From NCBI GenBank assembly GCA_910584005.1, contig CAJTXR010000001.1:1-64000 (forward strand): a DNA stretch of 64,000 nt. Reading direction: 5' to 3'. A program made the position numbers and the translations under genes. The notes beneath the pieces are model-generated. The model was given only the letters and a program-made list of their open reading frames with translations, ran no database searches and was not told where the DNA came from. This document shows positions 7,979 to 16,930 of the stretch, one piece after another (positions within the stretch are counted from its first letter, which is position 1; each line of letters begins with the position of its first letter). This DNA is from an uncultured Anaeroplasmataceae bacterium (GTDB lineage Bacteria; Bacillota_I; Bacilli_A; Acholeplasmatales; Anaeroplasmataceae).

Positions 7979-9724
7979 ATGGTTATTACATTTGAAAATG
8001 TCAAATTTAAATATATCGAAAAACAGCTTTTAAATAATGTTTCATTTTCCATAACAGATCAGGATAAAATTGGTTTGGTTGGTGTAAATGGTACAGGAAA
8101 AACCACTTTGTTAAAACTCATTATGGAAGAAGAAGTGCCAAATAGTGGCCGAATCATAAAGAGTGGTGGAATGCAAATTGGGTATTTACCTCAAAACCCT
8201 GAATTTCCTTTGTCCGCCACGATTTTTGATATTGTAATGTCCCATAGTACAAAGGAGCATCCGATTTTAGAATATGAGGCTAAAACAATTTTAAGTCGTT
8301 TTGGTTTTACAGACTATCATCAAGAAGTAAACCTGTTATCTGGTGGGCAAAAAAAACGACTCGCTCTTGCGTGTGTTTTGATTGGGTATTCAGATTTATT
8401 AATTTTAGATGAGCCTACCAATCATTTAGATAATGATATGATTTTATGGTTAGAAAAATATTTGATTAAATATAAAAAAGGACTTTTAATGGTAACACAT
8501 GATCGATATTTTTTACAAAGGGTTTGTAATAAAATGATGGAGCTTGAATTTGGAAATGTCTATTTATATGAAGCCAACTATGAAGCATTTTTAGCTCTCA
8601 AGGCTGAACGATTAGAACAATCCTTTAAGCATATGCAAAAGCTAAAATCAATTTTAAAAAAGGAAACGGAATGGATTCATCGGGGAGTAGAAGCTAGAAG
8701 AACTAAAAGTAAAAGTCGGATAGAACGCTTTGAAAAACTCTCTAAAATTAGTTTTGAGGAACGTAAGGAAATGTCTTTTTCGTCTAAGACAACTTATTTA
8801 GGTAAAAAGTTAATTGAAATTAAAAATGGGAGTAAAGCCTATGGAGATAAAATCCTTTTTAAAGATTTTAATTTCACATTAAACAGAAACGATATTATTG
8901 GGGTTGTTGGCGATAATGGAGCTGGGAAAACAACATTATTTCGGATTTTAATGAAAGAAGAACCTTTGACAGGTGGAGAACTCATTTTAGGAGAAACTTT
9001 ACGCATTGGATATTTTTCTCAGAATTTAGATTTAATGAATCCTGAAGTTCGTGTGATTGATTATATAAAAGAAGAACAATCCATTATTGAAACTTTAGAT
9101 GGAAACCTATCTGCAAGTGAACTATTAGAACAGTTTTTATTTGATTCTACCTTACAATATTCTAAGGTTAAAATGCTTTCAGGTGGCGAAAAAAGAAGAT
9201 TACAATTGGTCCGTATATTAATGAAAAATCCGAATCTTTTAATCTTAGATGAACCTACGAATGATTTAGATATTTACACAATTGAAATTTTAGAGGATTA
9301 TATTGAGAATTTTAAAGGTCCTGTTTTAGTTGTTAGTCATGACCGTTATTTCTTGGATAAAATTGTAAATCAACTTTTAGTCTACCAAAATGAACAAATC
9401 ATACCCTATATCTGTAGCTTTAGCGAGTATTTAGAACAACGAGAAAAGCCTACATCACAAGGTTCTTATTCAAAAGGTGAAAAACCGAAAAATAAATTTC
9501 CAGCTTCATTAAGAAATGAATATGAGAAATTAAATGAAGAAATTAAACAATATGAAACTCAATTAAAAGAAATTTCTTTAAGTTTAGAACAAACGATAAC
9601 AGATTATAAAAAATTAATGGAACTAGAACAAGAAAAGAAAACGATTGAAATTAAATTAGATCAAGCCATCACAAGACTATTTGAAATAGAAGAAATAAAA
9701 GAACAATATCAGCAACATAAATAA
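7979..9724 (+). CDS. ABC-F family ATPase (Uup-like)
   Basis: ABC-F proteins have two ATPase domains and no membrane part and act on the ribosome, not in transport. Domain 1 has a Walker A GVNGTGKT at residues 35-42 and signature LSGGQKKR. Domain 2 has GDNGAGKT near residue 312 and signature LSGGEKRR. Both Walker B motifs end in LDEPTN, typical of ABC-F. An Arg/Lys-rich linker lies between the domains, and the last 70 residues form a coiled coil, which favours a Uup-like member over EttA. An extended -10 (TGGTATAAT, 7947-7955) and a GGAGGG ribosome site precede it. Another 11 bases lead to the flavin reductase, so they are probably co-transcribed. Confidence 0.92.
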   Translation: MVITFENVKFKYIEKQLLNNVSFSITDQDKIGLVGVNGTGKTTLLKLIMEEEVPNSGRIIKSGGMQIGYLPQNPEFPLSATIFDIVMSHSTKEHPILEYEAKTILSRFGFTDYHQEVNLLSGGQKKRLALACVLIGYSDLLILDEPTNHLDNDMILWLEKYLIKYKKGLLMVTHDRYFLQRVCNKMMELEFGNVYLYEANYEAFLALKAERLEQSFKHMQKLKSILKKETEWIHRGVEARRTKSKSRIERFEKLSKISFEERKEMSFSSKTTYLGKKLIEIKNGSKAYGDKILFKDFNFTLNRNDIIGVVGDNGAGKTTLFRILMKEEPLTGGELILGETLRIGYFSQNLDLMNPEVRVIDYIKEEQSIIETLDGNLSASELLEQFLFDSTLQYSKVKMLSGGEKRRLQLVRILMKNPNLLILDEPTNDLDIYTIEILEDYIENFKGPVLVVSHDRYFLDKIVNQLLVYQNEQIIPYICSFSEYLEQREKPTSQGSYSKGEKPKNKFPASLRNEYEKLNEEIKQYETQLKEISLSLEQTITDYKKLMELEQEKKTIEIKLDQAITRLFEIEEIKEQYQQHK

Positions 9725-9735
9725 GGAGGATACTT

Positions 9736-10317
9736 ATGGCCAAACAATATTGGAAGGCAGGGAATATGTTATATCCACTCCCTGCTGTTTTAGTCAGTTT
9801 AGTAGATGAAGAAGGAAAACCTAATATCATTACTATCGCATGGACTGGAACCTGTTGTACAAATCCACCTATGGTATATATCTCTGTTCGTAAGGAACGC
9901 TATTCTTATTCGCTATTAAAGAAAACAAAGGAATTTGTCATTAATTTAACAACAGAGGATTTAGCGTATGCTACTGATTACTGTGGAGTTACCTCAGGGA
10001 AAGATATAAGTAAATTTGAAATACTTCATTTAACCCCAATCCCATCTAAATATGTTGAGGCTCCTAGTATTCAAGAATCCCCTGTAAATATTGAATGTCG
10101 AGTGAAAGATATTTTATCTCTTGGTTCACATGATATGTTTTTAGCTGAGGTATTGGGAGTTACAGTGGAAGAAAAGTATCTAGATAAAGAAAATCGATTC
10201 CATTTGGAATGGACCCATCCAATTGCATACTCTCATGGTCAATACTATGGACTAGGGAAAAACATGGGTAAGTTTGGATATTCCATCAAAAAATCAAATT
10301 CCAATCAAAATAAATGA
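9736..10317 (+). CDS. Flavin reductase family protein (FMN-binding split barrel)
   Basis: A 193-residue cytoplasmic flavoprotein of the flavoredoxin/flavin-reductase-like group. Family marks are YPLPAVLVS near the N-terminus, the NIITIAWTGTCCTNPPMVYISVR segment (read as two short blocks that line the FMN site) and KEFVINLTTEDLA. Such proteins bind FMN and pass electrons to or from partner proteins; the partner here is unknown. It follows the ABC-F gene after 11 bases with an AAGGAGG site and ends in TGA. Confidence 0.9.
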   Translation: MAKQYWKAGNMLYPLPAVLVSLVDEEGKPNIITIAWTGTCCTNPPMVYISVRKERYSYSLLKKTKEFVINLTTEDLAYATDYCGVTSGKDISKFEILHLTPIPSKYVEAPSIQESPVNIECRVKDILSLGSHDMFLAEVLGVTVEEKYLDKENRFHLEWTHPIAYSHGQYYGLGKNMGKFGYSIKKSNSNQNK

Positions 10318-10375
10318 AATCAAATAATATTATTTTATTCAACAAGAAATGACATGGTCGTGTTAAAAATAATGG

Positions 10376-10381
10376 TATAAT
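10376..10381 (+). promoter_or_regulatory. Extended -10 of the small lipoprotein gene
   Basis: TATAAT preceded by TGG (TGn extension) lies 35 nt before the probable start. No good -35 hexamer is seen at the usual spacing, in keeping with an extended -10 promoter. Confidence 0.5.
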
Positions 10382-10416
10382 AATTAAAATAGAATGCGAA
10401 AAGGAGGCAAATGAAT

Positions 10417-10884
10417 ATGAAAAGGCGATACGGAGGAATTGTTTTAATAAATCTAATGCTCCTTGTGTTCCTGGTATCCTGTAAAAATGATTATGCAAAT
10501 GAAATGTTTGAAAAATACCAACTAAGCTCAGATAAAATGGTTTCAAATAATGCAGATATCATTCCGTTAGGACAATATAAAACATGCGATGTTGCCTGTT
10601 TTCATGAAAAACATGAGGATGGAGGTAGAATTTCAATATTATTTAATTTTTATATTGGATCGTATGTGGTAAGAAAACCTTGTGCTCAAACTGTTATTAT
10701 GGTATATAATCGTTCTACAACAGAAATGGATTATATAGAAAATGCTTATAAATCTGGTTGGATAAGTGATGATGATTTATTACATATTATCTATGAATTT
10801 GATCAGGCAAGTGAATCATTATCTAAACATGATTGGCAAAAGAGTGAGGAATTTGTTTGGGATTTAGACCGCTATAGAAAATAA
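10417..10884 (+). CDS. Small lipoprotein of unknown function
   Basis: A predicted lipoprotein of 155 residues with a hydrophobic signal and lipobox VSC. AAGGAGG at 10401-10407 sits 9 nt from this ATG but only 3 nt from an in-frame ATG at 10411, so this start is preferred. The C-terminal part is acidic and helical (GWISDDDLLHIIYEFDQ). No family is recognised. It is transcribed alone, from the -10 above to a hairpin just after the stop. Confidence 0.65.
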   Translation: MKRRYGGIVLINLMLLVFLVSCKNDYANEMFEKYQLSSDKMVSNNADIIPLGQYKTCDVACFHEKHEDGGRISILFNFYIGSYVVRKPCAQTVIMVYNRSTTEMDYIENAYKSGWISDDDLLHIIYEFDQASESLSKHDWQKSEEFVWDLDRYRK

Positions 10885-10885
10885 T

Positions 10886-10913
10886 AAGGACTGTTGACAA
10901 AGTTAACAGTCCT
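10886..10913 (+). terminator. Hairpin after the small lipoprotein gene
   Basis: AAGGACTGTTGAC pairs with GTTAACAGTCCTT (one G-T pair) around a 3-nt loop, directly after the stop codon. There is no good T-run, so it may be a weak terminator or an mRNA 3' stabiliser. Confidence 0.6.
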
Positions 10914-11086
10914 TATCACTTATATTAGAACTAAAAGTAAATATTTCTATTGAAAATGAATGTAATTAAAATTATCAGATGAATTATATTTTTTTATTTT
11001 TATAGAAAAGAAAAGCATTTATTTAATTTATAATATCAATTTCTTTTCTTCGACAAAAACGGACAAAGGGAAAATATTTTGTATGA

Positions 11087-11092
11087 TATAAT
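11087..11092 (+). promoter_or_regulatory. Extended -10 of the XRE membrane regulator
   Basis: TATAAT preceded by TGA (TGn extension) lies 25 nt before the start of the regulator gene. The -35 region is weak. Confidence 0.5.
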
Positions 11093-11116
11093 AAAATCAA
11101 AAGGAGGCCACAAAAT

Positions 11117-11671
11117 ATGTTGTTTAGTAAAAGAATAATAATGCTACGACAAAAAAAGAGTTTAAGACAAGAGGAGGTGGCAGAACAATTAAAATGTAGC
11201 GTAGAAGAAGTTGATAGTTGGGAATCAGGATATTCATTGCCAAATGATGAAAAAATAAAAGAACTTTCAACATTATATCATGTTTCTATTTCTAGGTTGA
11301 ATGATTCCAAAAAAGAACAAATAATGTATAATGATGAAAAAAGTTTATCTTTGATTTGGATATTCAAAAAATATACTATTATTTCTTATATTTTATTGTT
11401 TCTTATTCCAGTTTTATTTTCTATACTTGTTATGGCTCATGGTCATGAATCTAACAATAATATCTTGAACTATATAATTTATTTTCTTGTAGTGTTAGGA
11501 TGTATCAGTAGTTTATTATTGCATCTCTATCAAGTGATGAAATTACTAGATGCAAGTAGAAGTGGTCTGTATAAAATTTATCATACAAATCAACTTAAAT
11601 TATATAGTTATATTTTTCTTATTCTTTTTATTCTAGTAATTATTTGTATTCCCATAATAATTTATGCATAA
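11117..11671 (+). CDS. XRE-family regulator with C-terminal membrane segments
   Basis: Residues 1-64 form an XRE/Cro-type helix-turn-helix: LRQEEVAEQLKCSVEEVDSW is the helix-turn-helix core, followed by ESGYSLPNDEKIKELSTLY. The rest holds three hydrophobic spans (about residues 84-106, 115-141 and 157-183). This layout, a DNA-binding head on a membrane tail, is common in Bacillota and suggests a membrane-located repressor or sensor. The target is unknown; no transporter gene is adjacent and gdhA downstream has its own promoter. An AAGGAGG site precedes the ATG. Confidence 0.85.
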   Translation: MLFSKRIIMLRQKKSLRQEEVAEQLKCSVEEVDSWESGYSLPNDEKIKELSTLYHVSISRLNDSKKEQIMYNDEKSLSLIWIFKKYTIISYILLFLIPVLFSILVMAHGHESNNNILNYIIYFLVVLGCISSLLLHLYQVMKLLDASRSGLYKIYHTNQLKLYSYIFLILFILVIICIPIIIYA

Positions 11672-11808
11672 TTAAGGAGGAAAATAAACTTTCTACTACA
11701 GAATTTTACTAATTAATATTGAATTTTTAAAAAATATTCATTTTTTTACCAAAAAATAGAATAAAGTTTTATATTATCATATTTTCTTAAAACAAATTCA
11801 AAAAAATA

Positions 11809-11837
11809 TGGATTTTTAATGTATTTAGTGCTATGAT
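11809..11837 (+). promoter_or_regulatory. Promoter of gdhA
   Basis: TGGATT (11809-11814), 17-nt spacer, TATGAT (11832-11837). It lies 24 nt before the start codon, downstream of an AT-rich stretch (11672-11808) that holds only a weak hairpin near 11719-11750. Confidence 0.55.
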
Positions 11838-11860
11838 AGAACAAGAGAGGAAATGATAGC

Positions 11861-13207
11861 ATGTTTAAAACGGAGTATGTTAAAAAGGTATATGAGGAGT
11901 TAGAACAAAAGAATCCAAATGAAAAAGAATTCTTACAAGCGGCTTTAGAAATATTAGAATCAATAGAACCTTATGTTTTAAAACATCCAGAGTTAGAAAA
12001 GAATAAAATATTAGAGCGTTTTGTTGAACCAGAACGTTTCGTTCAATTCCGTGTTTCTTGGATTGATGATAAAGGAGAGGTTCAGGTAAATCGGGGATAT
12101 CGTGTTCAATATAATTCCAGTATTGGACCATATAAGGGGGGCTTGCGATTTCATCCAAGTGTTAATGCCTCTATTATTAAATTTTTAGGTTTAGAACAGG
12201 TTTTAAAAAATTCGTTAACTTCTCTTCCAATGGGAGGTGGAAAAGGAGGGTCTGATTTTGATCCTAAAGGAAAATCAGATCGCGAAGTAATGGCGTTTTG
12301 TCAAGCGTTTATGACAGAATTATATCGGCATATTGGTGCAGATACAGATGTTCCTGCTGGAGATATTGGTGTTGGCGGAAGAGAAGTTGGATACCTTTAT
12401 GGTCAATATAAACGAATTAAAAATGAATCTGTAGGTGTTTTAACGGGTAAAGGATTATCCTTTGGTGGCTCTCTTGCTCGAACAGAAGCAACTGGATATG
12501 GATTATGTTACTTTACTGAAGAGGCCTTAAAAACAATGAAAAAGGATTCATTTCAAGGGAAAACAGTAGTTGTATCAGGCTCTGGTAATGTTGCAATATA
12601 CGCATGTCAAAAGGCTACAGAACTTGGAGCAAAAGTTGTGGCAATGAGTGATTCTAATGGCTATATTTATGATGCTGATGGAATCAAATTAGATATCATC
12701 AAAGAGATAAAAGAAATAAAAAGAGGAAGAATTAAAGAGTATCTCCTTCAAGTTCCTAAGGCTACATATCATGAGGGGGCAAAAGGAATATGGCAAATTC
12801 CTTGTGATATTGCTCTTCCTTGTGCAACCCAAAATGAATTGGATTTAGAGGATGCAAAAGCATTAGTAAAGAATGGTGTTTTAGCTGTTTGTGAAGGGGC
12901 GAATATGCCTTCTACTTTGGAAGCTGCCAAATATTTTATTGAGCATAAGGTTGTATTTGGTCCTGCTAAAGCTGCCAATGCAGGTGGTGTTGCAACTTCA
13001 GGATTAGAAATGAGTCAAAATTCAATGCGATTGAATTGGAGTTTTGCTGAGGTAGATCAAAAATTAAAAGAAATTATGGTTCAAATTTTTCAAAACACAT
13101 ACCATACGGCCTCTGCTTTAGGCAATCCATTTGATACGCTTGCAGGAGCTAATATTGCAGGATTTGAAAAGGTTGCTACTGCAATGCTTGCTCAAGGAGT
13201 TTATTAG
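11861..13207 (+). CDS. gdhA: NADP-type glutamate dehydrogenase
   Basis: This enzyme interconverts 2-oxoglutarate plus ammonium and glutamate, the main entry of ammonium into amino acids in many anaerobes. At 448 residues it matches the hexameric NADP-specific type. Seen in the sequence are the substrate-binding lysine in GPYKGGLRFHP (Lys92), the catalytic Lys128 in PMGGGKGGSDFDP, the DTDVPAGDIGVG segment and the Rossmann GSGNVAIYA loop. It is monocistronic, with its own promoter, a GAGAGG ribosome site and a strong terminator. Confidence 0.97.
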   Translation: MFKTEYVKKVYEELEQKNPNEKEFLQAALEILESIEPYVLKHPELEKNKILERFVEPERFVQFRVSWIDDKGEVQVNRGYRVQYNSSIGPYKGGLRFHPSVNASIIKFLGLEQVLKNSLTSLPMGGGKGGSDFDPKGKSDREVMAFCQAFMTELYRHIGADTDVPAGDIGVGGREVGYLYGQYKRIKNESVGVLTGKGLSFGGSLARTEATGYGLCYFTEEALKTMKKDSFQGKTVVVSGSGNVAIYACQKATELGAKVVAMSDSNGYIYDADGIKLDIIKEIKEIKRGRIKEYLLQVPKATYHEGAKGIWQIPCDIALPCATQNELDLEDAKALVKNGVLAVCEGANMPSTLEAAKYFIEHKVVFGPAKAANAGGVATSGLEMSQNSMRLNWSFAEVDQKLKEIMVQIFQNTYHTASALGNPFDTLAGANIAGFEKVATAMLAQGVY

Positions 13208-13216
13208 AAAAACAAG

Positions 13217-13247
13217 CCTTTCTAATATTTTTTAGAAAGGTTTTTTT
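13217..13247 (+). terminator. Intrinsic terminator after gdhA
   Basis: CCTTTCTAA pairs with TTAGAAAGG, followed by seven T residues. Confidence 0.93.
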
Positions 13248-13320
13248 ATTTTTGCTCTTTTTTATATTCCAATATCATTCAAAAAATAATATAATAATAG
13301 TATCATTAGGAGTGATAATA

Positions 13321-14115
13321 TTGCATATGAGTTTTTCAGAATGGGTTGAAAAGAAAAAGATGAATATTGTAGAAGGCCATACGCTTCCTAAAGAAATGCT
13401 TGAAGTATTTATTAATTCTGTTCTTCATATCTTTTTTCCAGGATATTTTAAAGAAATTAAGGATATAGATCAAGATTATTCCAATTCCTTAGAGGATATG
13501 AAGAAGAGTCTATCTTCATTGCTTAAGCATTGCCAAATGATATCTAAAAAGGATATGGAAATTCCAAATAGCATTCAAAGTTTTTTAGAACAAATTCCAA
13601 ATTTAGATGAATTACTTGGGTTGGATTTAGATGCAATTTTAAATGGGGATCCAGCTGCCAATTCAAAGGAAGAAATTATTCTTTGTTATCCAGGCTTTTA
13701 TGCGATATTTTTATATCGTATAGCTCATTTCTTTTATCAAAAAGAAATCCCTATTTTGCCTCGACTTCTAACGGAATATGCTCATAGTAAAACAGGAATT
13801 GATATTCATCCAGGAGCCGAAATTGGACATCATTTTTTCATTGATCATGGCACAGGAATTGTAATTGGAGAAACCACAAGAATCGGCAACTATGTTAAAC
13901 TTTATCAAGGGGTAACCTTGGGAGCTTTATCTTTAAAAGAAGGAAATAAATTAAAGGGCACTAAACGACACCCAACAATTTTAGATCATGTAACGATCTA
14001 TTCAGAGGCCTCTATTTTTGGTGGCGATACCATCATTGGTCCAAATGTAACCATTGGCAGCAATGCCTTTATTACTAAGAGTATTCCCGAAGGTGTTAAA
14101 AAAGATATTTTATAA
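13321..14115 (+). CDS. cysE: Serine O-acetyltransferase
   Basis: It transfers acetyl from acetyl-CoA to L-serine, the first step of cysteine synthesis. An N-terminal helical region is followed by a left-handed beta-helix of hexapeptide repeats with the diagnostic DIHPGAEIGHHFFIDHG and GVTLGALS blocks. The start is taken as TTG at 13321 (ATG at 13327 is the alternative): AGGAGTGAT at 13308 is correctly spaced to it. The open frame extends back to 13252, but that stretch contains a -10-like TATAAT and no ribosome site. The gene is 14 bases from xylB and heads the operon cysE-xylB-xylA-esterase. Confidence 0.93.
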   Translation: MHMSFSEWVEKKKMNIVEGHTLPKEMLEVFINSVLHIFFPGYFKEIKDIDQDYSNSLEDMKKSLSSLLKHCQMISKKDMEIPNSIQSFLEQIPNLDELLGLDLDAILNGDPAANSKEEIILCYPGFYAIFLYRIAHFFYQKEIPILPRLLTEYAHSKTGIDIHPGAEIGHHFFIDHGTGIVIGETTRIGNYVKLYQGVTLGALSLKEGNKLKGTKRHPTILDHVTIYSEASIFGGDTIIGPNVTIGSNAFITKSIPEGVKKDIL

Positions 14116-14129
14116 AGTGTGAGGTAGAT

Positions 14130-15596
14130 ATGAAGTATTATTTAGGAATCGATATTGGAACGAGTGGAACAAAAGCAGTTTGCTTTGATGAACAGGGAAA
14201 AGCGTGCTGTTCTAAAACTGAAGAATATGAGATGTTTGTTTTAAAGCCAGGCTATGCAGAAGAAAATCCGTTTGATTGGTTTACCGCAACGAAAAAGGTA
14301 ATTTCTTATATTACAAATCAGGGCTATGAAATTTCTGGAATTGGACTTTCAGGGCAAATGCATGGACTTGTCCTATTAGACGATAAAGATCAAATCTTAA
14401 GAAACTCTATTATTTGGTGTGATAATCGAGCGATTTTGGAAGCAGAGGAGCTAAAAAAGAATATTGGTAATTTAGTTTTACAATATACTGGAAATGAGGT
14501 TGTGCCCTCTTTTACTTTAGCAAAATTGTTATGGGTAAAAAACAATGAACCCGAGATTTTTCAAAAAATCCATAAGATTATGCTACCAAAGGATTATGTT
14601 CGATATATGTTAACCCATTCCTTTACTACAGAGTATTCAGATGCATCAGGGATGCAGATGGTTGACATCTTTCAAAAGAAGTATGCAAAACCAATTCTTG
14701 ATTATTTAGAAATTAAAGAAGAACAATTACCGATCTTAAAAGAATCTTATGAAATTTCTGGATATGTATGTAAAGATTTGGTTAGGGAACTAAATCTTAA
14801 AGAGCATTGCTTTGTCGTTGGAGGTGCTGGAGATCAAGCTGCGGCAGCTCTTGGTAACGGAATTGTTGAATTTGGGGATGTAAGCCTTGTTTTAGGCTCA
14901 TCTGGGGTAGTTTTTTCACCAATATTGAAAGGACAAGCCAAACAAACGAATTTACAAATATTTATGCATGCAATTCCCGATACCTATCATGTGATGGGAG
15001 TTACGAACGGATGTGGGCTTTCTTATAAATGGGTCAAAGAAGAAGTGATTCAGGATAAAAGCTATTTAGAATTAAATGAATTTGCTTGCCAATCCCCTCC
15101 TTTATCTAATGGAGTCTTTTATTTACCTTACTTAAATGGAGAACGAACTCCCCATATGGATCCTTATGCAACAGGTACATGGATAGGAATAAGGCAAAAT
15201 ACTACGCAAAAGGATTTGATTCGTTCCGTTTTAGAAGGGGTTGCATATAGTCTTAAAGATTGTTTTACATGCCTTCCAAAGACAGAGTATCATATTCACA
15301 TTACAGGTGGTGGAGCTAAAGGGGATTTATGGCGGGAAATTATTGCCTCTGTTTTAAATTGTCCTGTAACTCGAATTCAGCAGGATGAGGGCGGAGCTTT
15401 AGGAGTTGCTATATTGGCTATGGTTGCAGACCAGGTTTATCCATCCATAAAAGATGCGATTGCTCATATCATCAGACCATTAGATGTTGTAAAGCCTAAT
15501 CTTACTTGGGTAGATCTTTATAAAAAAGGCCATCCATTATATCAAAACATTTATCAATCATTAAAAGAATTTTACAAAAAAGCATTTAAAATATAA
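14130..15596 (+). CDS. xylB: Xylulokinase
   Basis: A FGGY-family sugar kinase of 488 residues that phosphorylates D-xylulose to xylulose 5-phosphate for the pentose phosphate pathway. The phosphate-binding loop DIGTSGTK is at residues 7-14. GLSGQMHGLVLLD is the xylulokinase-type signature, the catalytic Asp is in GGAGDQAAAA, and ITGGGAKGDLWREI is the C-terminal adenosine-binding signature. It is followed 12 bases later by xylA, confirming the role. Confidence 0.96.
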   Translation: MKYYLGIDIGTSGTKAVCFDEQGKACCSKTEEYEMFVLKPGYAEENPFDWFTATKKVISYITNQGYEISGIGLSGQMHGLVLLDDKDQILRNSIIWCDNRAILEAEELKKNIGNLVLQYTGNEVVPSFTLAKLLWVKNNEPEIFQKIHKIMLPKDYVRYMLTHSFTTEYSDASGMQMVDIFQKKYAKPILDYLEIKEEQLPILKESYEISGYVCKDLVRELNLKEHCFVVGGAGDQAAAALGNGIVEFGDVSLVLGSSGVVFSPILKGQAKQTNLQIFMHAIPDTYHVMGVTNGCGLSYKWVKEEVIQDKSYLELNEFACQSPPLSNGVFYLPYLNGERTPHMDPYATGTWIGIRQNTTQKDLIRSVLEGVAYSLKDCFTCLPKTEYHIHITGGGAKGDLWREIIASVLNCPVTRIQQDEGGALGVAILAMVADQVYPSIKDAIAHIIRPLDVVKPNLTWVDLYKKGHPLYQNIYQSLKEFYKKAFKI

Positions 15597-15608
15597 GGAG
15601 GAAGAACA

Positions 15609-16919
15609 ATGAAAGAGTATTTTAAAGTAGGAAAAGTAGAGTATGAGGGAGCAAAATCAAAAAATCCACTTGCTTTTAAGTATTATAATAAAGAGGAAAT
15701 GATTTTAGGAAAACCAATGAAAGAGCATTTAAAGTTTGCAATGAGTTGGTGGCATACACTATGTGCTAAGGGTTCTGATCAGTTTGGTGGCAACACCATG
15801 GAACGTACCTTTGAGGCTAAAGACCCAATGGAAGAGGCTTATCAAAAGGTAGATGCAGGCTTTGAATTTATGGAAAAATTAGGAATTGAATATTTTTGTT
15901 TTCATGATCGAGATATGGCTCCTGAAATGCCAACGTTAAAGGAATCTAACGAGGCTTTGGACAAAGTATCTGATTATGTCTTAGAAAAGATGAAACAAAC
16001 CAATATTAAATGTTTATGGGGAACTGCAAATTGTTTTAACCATAAACGCTATTTAGCAGGAGCTGGGACAAGTCCTAATGCAGATGCATTTGCATATGCT
16101 GCTGCCCAAATCAAACAAGCAATGGATACAACCAAAAAACTTGGTGGAAAAAACTATGTATTTTGGGGTGGTAGAGAAGGATATGATACACTGCTAAATA
16201 CAAATACGAAAATGGAATTAGACCATTATGCAACTTTGCTTACTATCGCGAGAGATTATAATAAAAAAAGTGGATTGAATGCTCAACTTTTAATCGAACC
16301 CAAACCCAAAGAGCCTACCAAACATCAATATGATTTTGATGTGCAAACAGTGTTAGGGTTTCTAAAAACATATGGACTTGAATCTGATTTTAAAATGAAT
16401 ATTGAAGCAAATCATGCGACTCTTGCCATTCACACTTTCCAACATGAATTAAATATGGCAAGAATTCATGGCGTGTTAGGATCTATTGATGCCAATCAAG
16501 GAGATATGCTTCTTGGATGGGATACAGATCAATTTCCAACCAATATTTATGATGCAACTTTGGCAATGTATGAAGTTTTAAAAAATGGGGGTCTTGGAGC
16601 TGGTGGTTTAAATTTTGATGCCAAAGTTCGTAGACAGAGTTTTACAGATGAAGATTTATTTTTAGCATATATTGCAGGGATGGATACTTTTGCTAAAGGA
16701 CTTAGGATTGCAGCAAAACTTATAGAGGATCAGGTGTTGGAATCATTTATAAGAGAGCGATATCAATCCTATGAAACAGGAATTGGTAAGAAAATAGAAG
16801 CAAAAGAAGTGACTTTAGAAGAGTTAAGTGATTATGCAATCAAACATGATCAAGTGAACAATACTTCTGGGCGACAAGAAGTTTTAGAAATGCTTTTAAA
16901 CCAATATATCTTTGAATAG
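15609..16919 (+). CDS. xylA: Xylose isomerase
   Basis: It converts D-xylose to D-xylulose with two divalent metals. At 436 residues this is the longer (class II) form usual in Bacillota. Key residues seen are His99 and Asp102 in the CFHDRD block, the metal-binding Glu in LIEPKPKEPTKHQYD, WGGREGYDTLL and a further histidine/asparagine block IEANHATLAIH. Good AAGGAGGAA ribosome site. It lies between xylB and an esterase, and no xylose transporter or regulator is in the window. Confidence 0.97.
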   Translation: MKEYFKVGKVEYEGAKSKNPLAFKYYNKEEMILGKPMKEHLKFAMSWWHTLCAKGSDQFGGNTMERTFEAKDPMEEAYQKVDAGFEFMEKLGIEYFCFHDRDMAPEMPTLKESNEALDKVSDYVLEKMKQTNIKCLWGTANCFNHKRYLAGAGTSPNADAFAYAAAQIKQAMDTTKKLGGKNYVFWGGREGYDTLLNTNTKMELDHYATLLTIARDYNKKSGLNAQLLIEPKPKEPTKHQYDFDVQTVLGFLKTYGLESDFKMNIEANHATLAIHTFQHELNMARIHGVLGSIDANQGDMLLGWDTDQFPTNIYDATLAMYEVLKNGGLGAGGLNFDAKVRRQSFTDEDLFLAYIAGMDTFAKGLRIAAKLIEDQVLESFIRERYQSYETGIGKKIEAKEVTLEELSDYAIKHDQVNNTSGRQEVLEMLLNQYIFE

Positions 16920-16930
16920 AGGATAAAAGA

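Noticed and set aside
10314..10317. TGA read as tryptophan (Mollicutes code)
   Set aside because: Genes such as the flavin reductase and potB end at TGA and Trp is coded by TGG throughout, so the standard bacterial code applies.
13252..13320. Longer cysE reading frame
   Set aside because: It holds a -10-like element, has no ribosome site and does not match the family N-terminus.
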